From assembly GCA_003645385.1 (NCBI GenBank), contig QNEY01000051.1, positions 1-9,395 on the forward strand: a stretch of 9,395 nucleotides of DNA, written 5' to 3'. Below are positions 1 through 7,165 of the stretch, one piece after another. Source of the DNA: Gammaproteobacteria bacterium. Its GTDB lineage: Bacteria; Pseudomonadota; Gammaproteobacteria; Nitrosococcales; Methylophagaceae. Under the pieces are notes generated by a model. The model saw only the letters and a program-made list of their open reading frames with translations, searched no databases and had not been told where the DNA came from. The position numbers were made by a program, and so were the translations under genes. The number at the start of each line of letters is the position of its first letter. Positions within the stretch are counted from its first letter, which is position 1.

Positions 1-13
1 GGTAGATGTTAAA

Positions 14-991
14 ATGATTGATAAACGCTTAAATAAAATTAATTTATGGCTAAAACAAATATTTTATTCGACAGCTTTTCGAATTGAGCCTGCATCGAGT
101 GATGCCAGTTTTCGCCGTTATTTTAGAGTAAGTATAGATAACGAAACATTAATTCTAATGGATGCCCCTCCAGCCCAAGAAGATACCAAGCCCTTCATCA
201 AAATTGCCTCTTTCTTGTATCAACAGGGCATTAACGTCCCTAAAATTAACGCTAAAGATGTTGAGTCAGGATTTTTATTAATATCAGACTTTGGCAATAA
301 ATCCTATCTCGATGAGCTTAACGATCAATCTGCTGATAATTTGTATCACTGTGCAATAAATAGTTTGATTGATATTCAACTGTGCCCATCACAGGACATT
401 AAACTGCCTTATTATGATCGTTCTTTATTACAGCGAGAAATGGATTTATTTCCACAGTGGTTTCTTGGCAAACATATAGATATGCCTACACCTGATTTTC
501 TATCAAATACCTTTGATAAGCTAATTGATAGCGCACTCGAACAGCCACAAGTGATAGTTCATCGAGATTATCATTCACGAAACTTGATGCATACGACAAA
601 CAATACACCTGGCATTATTGATTTCCAGGATGCCGTTATTGGTCCAATTAGCTATGATCTTGTATCGCTACTACGTGACTGCTACATCGTGTGGCCTGAT
701 GACAAAATTGCTAACTGGATTTATTATTATTTTACAAAGGCTCAACAAAAAGGACTGCTCATTGATATATCAATTGAACAATTCACTCGCTGGTTTGATT
801 TGATGGGACTCCAGCGTCACCTTAAAATATTAGGAATATTTGCAAGACTTAATTATCGTGACAATAAGCCTAACTACATGAAGGACTTGCCTTTAACTTT
901 ACATTACGTCCAAAAGATCAGTGCCAAATATCCAGAATTTTCTGAACTCAGTCACTTTCTCAAACAGCAACAAATAGTAGCAATATCATGA
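14..991 (+). CDS. amgK: AmgK-like N-acetylmuramate/N-acetylglucosamine kinase (APH fold)
   Basis: Predicted cytoplasmic kinase of the aminoglycoside-phosphotransferase fold. AmgK phosphorylates the anomeric position of MurNAc (and GlcNAc) so that MurU can make UDP-MurNAc, bypassing de novo synthesis. The 325-residue protein has the APH catalytic loop HRDYHSRN at residues 183-190 (catalytic Asp185) and the metal-binding IIDFQDA at 201-207 (Asp204). The N-terminal segment ASFRRYFR near residue 31 fits the nucleotide-binding region of this family. Length is normal for AmgK. The start is the ATG at 14; the ATG at 6 runs straight into a stop. No convincing Shine-Dalgarno sequence is visible, but only 13 upstream bases are in the window. 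The stop overlaps the murU start (ATGA), so the two are probably translationally coupled. The murU neighbour is the main reason to prefer AmgK over another APH-family kinase. Confidence 0.88.
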   Translation: MIDKRLNKINLWLKQIFYSTAFRIEPASSDASFRRYFRVSIDNETLILMDAPPAQEDTKPFIKIASFLYQQGINVPKINAKDVESGFLLISDFGNKSYLDELNDQSADNLYHCAINSLIDIQLCPSQDIKLPYYDRSLLQREMDLFPQWFLGKHIDMPTPDFLSNTFDKLIDSALEQPQVIVHRDYHSRNLMHTTNNTPGIIDFQDAVIGPISYDLVSLLRDCYIVWPDDKIANWIYYYFTKAQQKGLLIDISIEQFTRWFDLMGLQRHLKILGIFARLNYRDNKPNYMKDLPLTLHYVQKISAKYPEFSELSHFLKQQQIVAIS

Positions 992-1659
992 AAGCAATGA
1001 TCCTCTCAGCTGGTCGTGGTGAACGTTTACGTCCTCTTACTGATCACACACCTAAACCTTTGTTAAAAGCTGGAAATCTACGCCTTATTGAACATACTAT
1101 TCAGGCACTGGTCAAAGCTGGTTTCAATGATATTGTGATCAATTATGCCCATTTGGGAGAACAATTCCCTACATTACTTGGTGATGGCCAACAATACGGT
1201 GCCAAGATTAGTTATTCACCGGAACGAGAAGGTGGTCTGGAAACAGCTGGTGGTATCATCAAGGCTCTCCCACTTCTGGGCAATGAACCCTTTTTAATTG
1301 TAAATGGTGATATCTGGACAGACTATCCTTACAAGCAATTAACTCCATCAACTATAGCAACTGGTAGCTTGTGTCATCTAGTTCTAGTTACCAATCCGCA
1401 ACATAATCCACAAGGTGACTTTGCACTCTCATCAGGACTGATATCACAAACAGGTAAAAATAAATATACCTATAGTGGTATTGGGATTTATCACCCAGAT
1501 TTATTTTCCGGTTTTAAAGTTCAGCGACTACCACTTAAACCGTTAATAGTAGATGCAATAGTACATCAACAGGTTAGTGGCGAGCTTTATGAAGGAGAGT
1601 GGTCAGATATCGGTACAGTAGAACGTTTGCAACAGTTAAACGCCCAATTCAGTGATTAA
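988..1659 (+). CDS. murU: N-acetylmuramate alpha-1-phosphate uridylyltransferase (MurU)
   Basis: Nucleotidyltransferase of the sugar-phosphate family, expected to join UTP and MurNAc-1-phosphate to give UDP-MurNAc in the peptidoglycan recycling route fed by AmgK. The N-terminus shows the glycine-rich signature LSAGRGERLRPLT (residues 6-18), followed by TPKPLL (21-26) with Lys23 in the usual phosphate-contacting position. The metal-binding NGD motif is at 106-108 and WSDIGT at 205-210 supplies the second acidic site. At 223 residues it is as short as known MurU proteins; glucose-1-phosphate thymidylyl- and mannose-1-phosphate guanylyltransferases are longer. It starts inside the amgK stop (ATGA) with no clear ribosome binding site of its own, so it is likely translated by coupling. 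It ends tail to tail with argF, overlapping it by 4 bp. A GlmU- or RmlA-like role is less likely given the neighbour. Confidence 0.9.
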   Translation: MKAMILSAGRGERLRPLTDHTPKPLLKAGNLRLIEHTIQALVKAGFNDIVINYAHLGEQFPTLLGDGQQYGAKISYSPEREGGLETAGGIIKALPLLGNEPFLIVNGDIWTDYPYKQLTPSTIATGSLCHLVLVTNPQHNPQGDFALSSGLISQTGKNKYTYSGIGIYHPDLFSGFKVQRLPLKPLIVDAIVHQQVSGELYEGEWSDIGTVERLQQLNAQFSD

Positions 1660-2555
1660 GCTGAAAACAAAAACTCTAATAATGCTTTTTGAGCATGCAA
1701 TCGATTTTCAGCTTCATCCCAAACTACACTTTGTTGACCATCCATAACCGCTGCAGAAACCTCTTCACCGCGATGAGCAGGCAAACAATGCATAAATAAT
1801 GCATCACTACTTGCTAATGCCATTGCACTATCATCTACCTGAAAACCAGCAAACGCACGTTCACGTTTCTTCTGCTCTTCTTCTTGACCCATGCTGGCCC
1901 AAACATCGGTCACGATCAAATCAGTATCTTTTACTGCAGTTACCACATCATTGAACAATGAGATTTTTGCTTTAGAAGCTGAAACAATATCAGCGTCGGG
2001 CTCATAACCAACTGGAGTTGCGATATTCAAATCAAAACCAAAAAGTTCAGCGGCATTAATATAGGAATGACACATATTATTGCCATCACCAACCCAAACA
2101 ACAGTTTTGCCTGCAATTGAACCTCGGTGTTCGAGATAGGTCTGCATATCTGCCAATAACTGGCATGGGTGGTAATCATCAGTCAATGCATTAATGACAG
2201 GCACAGATGAATATTGGGCAAAGCGTTCGACCATTTGATGTTCAAAAGTACGAATCATTACCAGATCAACCATACTGGAAATAACACGTGCAGAATCCTC
2301 TACTGGTTCGCCGCGTCCCAACTGTGTGTCATTTGGTGACAAAAATATTGAGCCACCACCAAATTGAATCATTGCAGACTCAAATGAAACTCGTGTTCGC
2401 GTTGATGATTTATCAAAGATCATCGCCAGCACTTTATTTTTCAGTGGCTGATAAATCTCACCTGCTTTATGCATGCGTTTCAGCTCAATTGCACGCTTTA
2501 TTAATTGCTGTAATTCAGCTGAGGTGAAATCTTTTAAGGTTAGAAAATGTCTCAT
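1656..2555 (-). CDS. argF: Ornithine carbamoyltransferase
   Basis: Catalyses ornithine plus carbamoyl phosphate to citrulline, the sixth step of arginine synthesis, in the cytoplasm, normally as a homotrimer. Visible signatures are the carbamoyl-phosphate loop SSTRTR near residues 50-55, HPCQLLAD in the middle of the protein (carbamoyl-phosphate and ornithine contacts) and the C-terminal FMHCLPAHRGEE containing the HCLPA motif of the ornithine site. About 299 residues is the usual length for anabolic ArgF. I place the start at the ATG at 2555, giving MRHFLTL; a GTG one codon upstream (2558) is also open, so the start is uncertain by one residue. The ATG overlaps the argD stop as TGATG, which points to coupled translation in an argD-argF operon. 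The 3' end overlaps that of convergent murU. Confidence 0.96.
   Translation of the reverse strand: MRHFLTLKDFTSAELQQLIKRAIELKRMHKAGEIYQPLKNKVLAMIFDKSSTRTRVSFESAMIQFGGGSIFLSPNDTQLGRGEPVEDSARVISSMVDLVMIRTFEHQMVERFAQYSSVPVINALTDDYHPCQLLADMQTYLEHRGSIAGKTVVWVGDGNNMCHSYINAAELFGFDLNIATPVGYEPDADIVSASKAKISLFNDVVTAVKDTDLIVTDVWASMGQEEEQKKRERAFAGFQVDDSAMALASSDALFMHCLPAHRGEEVSAAVMDGQQSVVWDEAENRLHAQKALLEFLFSA
1658..1714. repeat. Inverted repeat at the murU/argF convergent junction
   Basis: A perfect 10-bp inverted repeat, AAGCTGAAAA at 1658-1667 and TTTTCAGCTT at 1705-1714, flanks a small inner hairpin (ATGCT 1682-1686, AGCAT 1692-1696). It begins in the shared stop-codon bases and otherwise lies in the 3' end of argF. 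It may act as a structured 3' end for murU transcripts, but there is no U-tract, so this is only a possibility. Confidence 0.45.
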
Positions 2556-3754
2556 CACGCAACACTCTCAACAGCTTGAGAAGCAAGAAACTCAAGTACT
2601 AACTCACTAACTGTTGTTACAATTTGATTGGCTTCATCAGCATTGATTACTAAAGGTGGTAACAATCTAATCACTTTGTCAGCTGTCACATTAATCAACA
2701 TACCCTTTTCTAATGCTTGTTGTACCAAGCCAACACAAGGTATTGTCAATTCAATTCCAAACATAAACCCAGATGACCTGATTGTCTTAACACCATCCTG
2801 ACCTAGTAGTCCTTGTTCAAGTCCATCAACAATTTGTGTATTTAATGTATTGACGTTATCTAGTAAATTAGTTTTTTCAACTGTTTCCAAGACTGTTAAT
2901 GCCACTTTACATGCTAGTGGATTACCACCAAATGTTGAACCGTGATTTCCAGCCTGTAAGATACCAACTGCAGGACCAGATACCAGACAGGCACCAATGG
3001 GCATGCCATTTCCTAAACCTTTGGCCAACATCATGACATCAGGCAAGATACCTTCACTATGTTGAAAGCCAAACCATTTACCAGTACGGCCAATGCCTGT
3101 TTGAACTTCATCCAACATCATTAATAATTTACGCTGATCGCACAGGCTCCTGACTCCAGCCAAATAATTAGCATCAGGTATCTTTATGCCACCCTCACCT
3201 TGTACCGGTTCCAACATGACTGCTACAGCTTCTGGCCAATGGCCAATTGCCATCCGTAAAGCATCCAGATCGTTATAAGGCACACGAACAAAACCAGGAA
3301 CCAAAGGTTCAAAACCGGCATGAACTTTGGGATTGCCAGTAGCAGTTAACGTTGCCATAGTTCTACCGTGAAAACTGCCATCCATCACTATAATAACGGG
3401 TTTATCAATACCCTTTTCATGGCCATACTTGCGAGCAATTTTGATTGCGGCCTCGTTAGCTTCAGCACCTGAATTACAGAAAAAAACCTGTTCCATACCT
3501 GATAGTTCAGTTAACTTTTCTGCCAATTGGGTTTGTAAGGGAATGTGATAAATATTCGAGGTATGCATCAAAGTACCAGCTTGCTCACAAATGGCTTGTG
3601 TTACTGCTGGGTGACTATGACCTAAATTACACACAGCGATACCACTCAAGGCATCAAGATATTGTTTGCCTTGCGTATCTGTTAACCATGCGCCCTTACC
3701 TGCTACAAAAGCAACATCTAAACGACCATAAGTTGGCATGACTGAATCTGTCAT
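2555..3754 (-). CDS. argD: Acetylornithine aminotransferase
   Basis: Class III pyridoxal-phosphate aminotransferase that converts N-acetylglutamate semialdehyde to N-acetylornithine; ArgD proteins often also serve as succinyldiaminopimelate aminotransferase in lysine synthesis. The 399-residue protein shows NSGAEANEAA at 94-103 (PLP phosphate site), GSFHGRT at 126-132, LDEVQTGIGRTG at 214-225 (Asp214 should hold the pyridine nitrogen), the Schiff-base lysine Lys245 in LAKGLGNG, and GSTFGGNPLA at 272-281. The length is typical. The ATG at 3754 is preceded by GGAG at 7 bases, a good ribosome binding site. It is the first gene of a two-gene operon with argF. Related aminotransferases (GabT, AstC) share these motifs; the argF partner settles the call. 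Confidence 0.95.
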   Translation of the reverse strand: MTDSVMPTYGRLDVAFVAGKGAWLTDTQGKQYLDALSGIAVCNLGHSHPAVTQAICEQAGTLMHTSNIYHIPLQTQLAEKLTELSGMEQVFFCNSGAEANEAAIKIARKYGHEKGIDKPVIIVMDGSFHGRTMATLTATGNPKVHAGFEPLVPGFVRVPYNDLDALRMAIGHWPEAVAVMLEPVQGEGGIKIPDANYLAGVRSLCDQRKLLMMLDEVQTGIGRTGKWFGFQHSEGILPDVMMLAKGLGNGMPIGACLVSGPAVGILQAGNHGSTFGGNPLACKVALTVLETVEKTNLLDNVNTLNTQIVDGLEQGLLGQDGVKTIRSSGFMFGIELTIPCVGLVQQALEKGMLINVTADKVIRLLPPLVINADEANQIVTTVSELVLEFLASQAVESVA

Positions 3755-3777
3755 GTTAATACTCCACCCAAACTGAA

Positions 3778-3809
3778 GCCTTTATAAATTCAAAAGGCCT
3801 GAAACGAAA
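3778..3809 (-). promoter_or_regulatory. Possible argD promoter with overlapping inverted repeat
   Basis: Reading the - strand, a TATAAA (3786-3781) lies 26 bases upstream of the argD ATG and could be a -10 element. The matching -35 region is poor (TTTCGT-like). A 6-bp inverted repeat, GCCTTT (3778-3783) and AAAGGC (3793-3798), brackets the -10. The interval contains one TGAAT half-site of an ArgR box but no recognisable second half, so ArgR control is not shown. Confidence 0.3.
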
Positions 3810-3836
3810 AATGGCAGTTTCAAATGAAACTGCCAT
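3801..3836 (-). terminator. Rho-independent terminator downstream of puuD
   Basis: A perfect 11-bp stem, ATGGCAGTTTC (3811-3821) and GAAACTGCCAT (3826-3836), with a 4-base loop. In the - direction it is followed at once by a run of five T (TTTTTCG). This is a good intrinsic terminator for transcripts coming from the puuD-like gene, and it insulates argD-argF from that gene. Confidence 0.85.
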
Positions 3837-3867
3837 AAATCAAATAACGCGATATTTTATAACGATA

Positions 3868-3900
3868 TGAGTCTATAAGCAAAACTGCTTATCTCACTCA
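3868..3900. repeat. Interrupted hairpin between puuD and its terminator
   Basis: TGAGT (3868-3872) pairs with ACTCA (3896-3900), and ATAAGC (3875-3880) pairs with GCTTAT (3887-3892), with a small internal loop and a 6-base apical loop. It lies 33 bp downstream of the puuD stop, before the stronger terminator, with no T-run. It may stabilise the mRNA 3' end or may be incidental. Confidence 0.45.
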
Positions 3901-3933
3901 ATTATTTATCCCATAAAGTTTTTCTCTATCAGC

Positions 3934-4539
3934 TTAAAGCAAATTACCATGTGCAAAAGCTGTCATAGACAATAATAATGGTACTGACAGAAGAACGTTA
4001 GTACGTGATGCCATTGCCGCGGTTACTTTTGCTTTCGCAATTTCATCTGCCGTAGCTTCTACCATACCAAGAATTTTCTTCTGGTTTGGCCAAATAAGAA
4101 CCCATACATTAAATAGCATAATTGTGCCAAACCATGAACCCACACCGATTATAGCCGCTTGTGGATTTGCAAAAGTAAAGGCGTTAACGATACCAACGCC
4201 TGTTGATTCTAATGCGCTCAAACCTGTTAACCATGTTAGAGCAGCTGACATCCGGAACCAAAGTAAAGCACGAGGTGCTACATATTTACCGATAGCTGCA
4301 GGACCAGGGCCACCTTCATCTGCCAATGCCTCGCCCATAGCAGGTACCTGCACAAAATTGAAGTAATATAGGAGACCAATCCATGTAATACCGACAATGA
4401 CATGGAGCCAAACTGTTGCTTCTAACAAATTAAAGCCTCCCGCACTATTCCATCCAAATGCAGCGATTAAAATAGCCAGAATGAATCCTGATAGAATTGT
4501 TAACTTGATACTACCCAAAATATTCTTAATAAAACCCAT
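3934..4539 (-). CDS. PuuD-type (urate oxidase N-terminal domain) integral membrane protein
   Basis: A 201-residue membrane protein that looks like the stand-alone form of the PuuD/urate-oxidase N-terminal membrane domain. Hydrophobic segments run roughly over residues 12-30, 43-63, 88-110, 126-150 and 178-196. The family-like stretch WLHVIVGITWIGLLYYFNF (44-62) contains His46, a candidate haem or cofactor ligand; WFRM (94-97), WPNQKKIL (150-157) and ASRTNVLLSVPLL follow. PuuD proteins that oxidise urate carry a C-terminal cytochrome c domain; here there is none, no CXXCH motif, and no purine-degradation gene nearby. Urate oxidation is therefore uncertain, and an unassigned redox membrane role is equally open. 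The start has a clear ribosome binding site (AGGAG before TAAAAATATG). The gene is monocistronic, with a perfect FNR-type box upstream and a terminator downstream. Confidence 0.72.
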   Translation of the reverse strand: MGFIKNILGSIKLTILSGFILAILIAAFGWNSAGGFNLLEATVWLHVIVGITWIGLLYYFNFVQVPAMGEALADEGGPGPAAIGKYVAPRALLWFRMSAALTWLTGLSALESTGVGIVNAFTFANPQAAIIGVGSWFGTIMLFNVWVLIWPNQKKILGMVEATADEIAKAKVTAAMASRTNVLLSVPLLLSMTAFAHGNLL

Positions 4540-4586
4540 ATTTTTACTCCTATATATAAATGCTATTTTTGCGATCTAAAACCGAT

Positions 4587-4608
4587 AAAATTGATCTAGA
4601 TCAATTTT
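4587..4608 (-). promoter_or_regulatory. FNR/ANR/DNR-type operator upstream of the puuD-like gene
   Basis: TTGATCTAGATCAA at 4591-4604 matches the FNR-family consensus TTGAT-N4-ATCAA exactly, and four more bases on each side extend it to a perfect 22-bp palindrome. The centre (4597.5) lies 58 bp upstream of the puuD ATG. A - strand TAGCAT at 4565-4560 or AAATAG at 4568-4563 could be the -10, putting the box about 41-45 bases upstream of the transcription start, as in class II FNR activation. The next gene in the other direction is the rimI 3' end, so the target is the puuD-like gene. Control by oxygen or nitric oxide is inferred. Confidence 0.75.
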
Positions 4609-4653
4609 TAACAGGACAAGTTTATGCCAGAGCCTTTCTCAAAGCAATAGAGA

Positions 4654-5106
4654 TCACACCAGAAAGCTCAAATCCATCCCCATGAGTATTGCATCTTCAC
4701 GTCCCTGTTCAGCTGGATAATAATCTTTACGCACCGACATCTCATTAAAACCTGCTTGCGAATATAATTGCTGGGCGCGATCATTTGATCGACGTACTTC
4801 TAGAACAATCAGAACAGACGAAACACTGTTTGCAAATGCAATGACATGATCAAGAATTTTACGGCCAATACCCTGGCCCTGAAGACTAGGTTTCACACAA
4901 ATATTTAATAAATGCGCTTCATCAACTACTTGTTGAACAATGGTGTAGCCAATCAATTCTTGTTGGTCGTTAATAAACACCCAAGCCCTATGACCTGCTT
5001 TCAAGCAATCTTTAAAATTTTTCATTGACCAAGGATGTTGGTTTGCCGCCTGTTCTATAGCTACTACTTCAGCAATATCATGCTGTTCCATTTCGCGTGA
5101 CTTCAT
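4654..5106 (-). CDS. rimI: Ribosomal protein S18 alanine N-acetyltransferase (RimI)
   Basis: GNAT-family acetyltransferase; RimI acetylates the N-terminal alanine of ribosomal protein S18 and can act on other proteins. The fold's acetyl-CoA pyrophosphate loop is seen as LQGQGIGRKIL (residues 76-86 counting from the upstream GTG), the conserved LEVRRSNDRAQQLY at 103-116 contains Glu104 (the usual catalytic base) and Tyr116 (the usual acid), and RKDYYP follows at 127-132. The length (about 150) is standard. The start is drawn at the ATG at 5106, which overlaps the stop of the holD-like gene as TGATG; a GTG at 5109 and an internal ATG five codons downstream are alternatives. AGAGG lies very close to the ATG, so coupling probably matters. 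The holD-rimI adjacency also occurs in E. coli. It is the last gene of leuA-holD-rimI; no strong terminator is visible after it. Confidence 0.92.
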   Translation of the reverse strand: MKSREMEQHDIAEVVAIEQAANQHPWSMKNFKDCLKAGHRAWVFINDQQELIGYTIVQQVVDEAHLLNICVKPSLQGQGIGRKILDHVIAFANSVSSVLIVLEVRRSNDRAQQLYSQAGFNEMSVRKDYYPAEQGREDAILMGMDLSFLV

Positions 5107-5630
5107 CACCTCTGTCCGAGTTGTTGATGAGTTAGCTTGGCTAACTGCAAATCTTGCCAGGCCAAAACCTTATTTTCGGGATTATTTAATAACTCTTCTA
5201 GCCCAAAACTGACTACAGTTGTCAGTTTCGAATTCAGTGTCTGATGTGTTTTTCCACGACAAGCATCTAATGTTGTTTTTTCATTCAGCAGTAGCTGTGC
5301 AGCCGTATTTCCAAAAGCCAGTATGATTTTTTGATCAGCAGATAAATGTTGCAGTTGTGGAAGTTGCTCATGAGTCACTATTGCAACAGTTTGTAGCGAA
5401 AGACCAATGATTGACAACATTGCTTGTAATAAGCGTTGGGCTTGCTCATTATAAGTTTGTTTGTCGATTAGGATCAGCCAATCACACTGTAATAACTGCT
5501 CATCAACCTCTGCTGTGCTTATTACATGATCTGTAGTAGTAACGAGTTCAGTGATCGTCTGTTGACGTAATTCCCAGACAGGAATCCCCATCTCAGCGAG
5601 TGCGGATAACTGTCCGGATTTTAAGTCCAT
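5106..5630 (-). CDS. holD: DNA polymerase III psi subunit (HolD)-like protein with a degenerate uracil-DNA-glycosylase-type fold
   Basis: Likely the psi subunit that bridges the clamp loader and chi/SSB at the replication fork. Near the N-terminus, LAEMGIPVWELRQ (residues 11-23, Trp19) resembles the E. coli psi segment QLGITQWSLRR that binds the clamp loader. The C-terminal LLNNPENKVLAWQDL (147-161) resembles both psi (LRANPTARAALWQQI) and the end of family 4 uracil-DNA glycosylases. The middle stretch ILAFGNTAAQLLL (103-115) and CRGKTH (124-129) also follow glycosylase motifs. The GEAPG catalytic motif, the HP motif and the iron-sulfur cysteine set are absent, so glycosylase activity is unlikely. 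At 174 residues it is longer than E. coli psi (137). The start ATG shares one base with the leuA stop (TAATG) without a good ribosome binding site, implying coupling. Synteny with rimI supports the call, which rests on remembered motifs rather than a search. Confidence 0.68.
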   Translation of the reverse strand: MDLKSGQLSALAEMGIPVWELRQQTITELVTTTDHVISTAEVDEQLLQCDWLILIDKQTYNEQAQRLLQAMLSIIGLSLQTVAIVTHEQLPQLQHLSADQKIILAFGNTAAQLLLNEKTTLDACRGKTHQTLNSKLTTVVSFGLEELLNNPENKVLAWQDLQLAKLTHQQLGQR

Positions 5631-7162
5631 TAAACTTGTGGATGTGCGCGATCAACAGGCACTAAGATTTTATTTAGTGCATTGATATAGGCTTTAGCTG
5701 ATGCTATAACAATATCAGTATCAGCACCCTGCCCACTCACTATACGGCCACCCTTCTCAAGACGAACATTTACTTCACCTTGAGAGTCTGTACCGCTGGT
5801 AATATTGTTTACTGAATACAACTGTAGTTCGGTATTACTTTGAACAATATCTTCAATTGCTCTAAAAGCGGCATCTACTGGTCCACTACCTGCCATTTCA
5901 ATTTGTTTTTCCTCATCATCAACAATCAATGTCACTAAAGCAACTGGTATTTCACCTGTTTCACTACACACTTTTAATGAAATTAAACGGACACGCTCAT
6001 TTTCCAATGGAATGGTATCGCTGACTAAAGCCTGTAAGTCTTCATCGAACACTTCATGTTTTTTATCTGCCAACTCTTTGAACCGACGAAAAGCAATATT
6101 TAAATCTTTTTCAGATTCAAATTCGATGCCCAACTCTTCTAAACGGGTACGAAAAGCATTGCGACCTGAATGTTTACCCAATACCATACGATTAGTATTC
6201 CAACCGACATCTTCGGCACGCATAATTTCGTATGTCTCACGGCTTTTTAAAACACCATCCTGATGAATACCAGATTCATGTGCAAATGCATTGGCACCTA
6301 CAATAGCCTTATTCGGTTGTACTACAAAGCCAGTAATACCAGATACCAAACGTGATGCTGCTAAGATTTGTGTTGTATCAATGTTCGTATCACAACTAAA
6401 CATGTCTTGACGAGTACGTACAGCCATTACTAATTCTTCCAAAGCAGCGTTACCAGCACGTTCGCCTAAGCCATTAATAGTACATTCAACTTGAGGAGCA
6501 CCATTTAATACCGCTGATAAAGAGTTAGCGACAGCTAATCCCAAATCATTGTGACAATGCACCGAGAAAATGGCTTTATCTGAATTGGGTATACGCTCTC
6601 TTAAATCGTAAATTAACTGACCAAATTGATGTGGCAAGTTATAACCGACGGTATCAGGAATATTTAATGTAGTTGCACCTGCGTCAATAACCGCTTCTAG
6701 AATACGACATAAAAAATCAGATTCACTACGACCAGCATCTTCTGGTGAAAATTCAACATCATCAGTATATCTGCGAGCTCGTTTTACCGCTTTTACCGCA
6801 TTTTCAATAACCTGATCTGGTTCCATACGAAGTTTCATCTTCATATGAATAGGTGATGTTGCGATAAAAGTATGTATCCGTGAGGCATTAGCACCTTTTA
6901 AAGCTTCACCAGCACGGTCAATATCATTGTCTAATGCTCGGGCTAAACCACAAACACGACTCTCAGTTACGGTATTAGCAACTGCTTGAACTGATTCAAA
7001 ATCACCAACACTGGCAATTGGAAAGCCGGCCTCGATAATGTCAACATGCATACGCTCTAACGATTTGGCAATACGCACTTTTTCATCCTTGGTCATTGAT
7101 GCGCCAGGACTCTGCTCGCCATCTCTCAAGGTTGTATCAAAAATAATTAATTTATCACTCAT
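5630..7162 (-). CDS. leuA: 2-isopropylmalate synthase
   Basis: First committed enzyme of leucine synthesis: condenses acetyl-CoA with 2-oxoisovalerate to 2-isopropylmalate; normally inhibited by leucine. The 510-residue protein is the long bacterial form: a TIM-barrel catalytic domain starting with FDTTLRDGEQSPG (residues 8-20; Arg13 and metal-binding Asp14), the metal ligands in HCHNDLG (His202, His204), the signature GLGERAGNAALEE (231-243), then HESGIHQDG (295-303) in the linker region and a C-terminal regulatory domain from about residue 390. The ATG is preceded by AGCAGGA, a fair ribosome binding site that can also pair with the leader. It is the first gene of leuA-holD-rimI and sits behind a 254-bp leader with attenuator-like features. 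Homocitrate and citramalate synthases share the fold, but the C-terminal domain and the ilvC-pssA-leuA context fit LeuA. Confidence 0.97.
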   Translation of the reverse strand: MSDKLIIFDTTLRDGEQSPGASMTKDEKVRIAKSLERMHVDIIEAGFPIASVGDFESVQAVANTVTESRVCGLARALDNDIDRAGEALKGANASRIHTFIATSPIHMKMKLRMEPDQVIENAVKAVKRARRYTDDVEFSPEDAGRSESDFLCRILEAVIDAGATTLNIPDTVGYNLPHQFGQLIYDLRERIPNSDKAIFSVHCHNDLGLAVANSLSAVLNGAPQVECTINGLGERAGNAALEELVMAVRTRQDMFSCDTNIDTTQILAASRLVSGITGFVVQPNKAIVGANAFAHESGIHQDGVLKSRETYEIMRAEDVGWNTNRMVLGKHSGRNAFRTRLEELGIEFESEKDLNIAFRRFKELADKKHEVFDEDLQALVSDTIPLENERVRLISLKVCSETGEIPVALVTLIVDDEEKQIEMAGSGPVDAAFRAIEDIVQSNTELQLYSVNNITSGTDSQGEVNVRLEKGGRIVSGQGADTDIVIASAKAYINALNKILVPVDRAHPQV

Positions 7163-7165
7163 TTT

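Noticed and set aside
2288..2527. 79-codon + strand frame opposite argF
   Set aside because: Antisense to the conserved argF N-terminal region with no recognisable motif; a chance frame.
3778..3798. Possible ArgR operator before argD
   Set aside because: Only one TGAAT half-site is present; the other half has no resemblance to ATTCA at the right spacing, so ArgR binding is not supported.
3850..3867. Repeated CGATAT between puuD and argD
   Set aside because: Two copies of a 6-base AT-rich word within 20 bp are expected by chance at this composition.
4124..4579. Two + strand open frames opposite the puuD-like gene
   Set aside because: They lie antisense to a well-supported membrane protein, have no family features and no ribosome binding sites; treated as shadows.
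4587..4608. Palindrome read as a terminator for rimI
   Set aside because: The stem is AT-rich with no loop to speak of and no long T-run after it in the - direction; the exact FNR consensus explains it better.
6012..6263. 83-codon + strand frame opposite leuA
   Set aside because: Antisense to conserved leuA sequence; Ser/Lys/Arg-rich composition is what the reverse of that region would give by chance.
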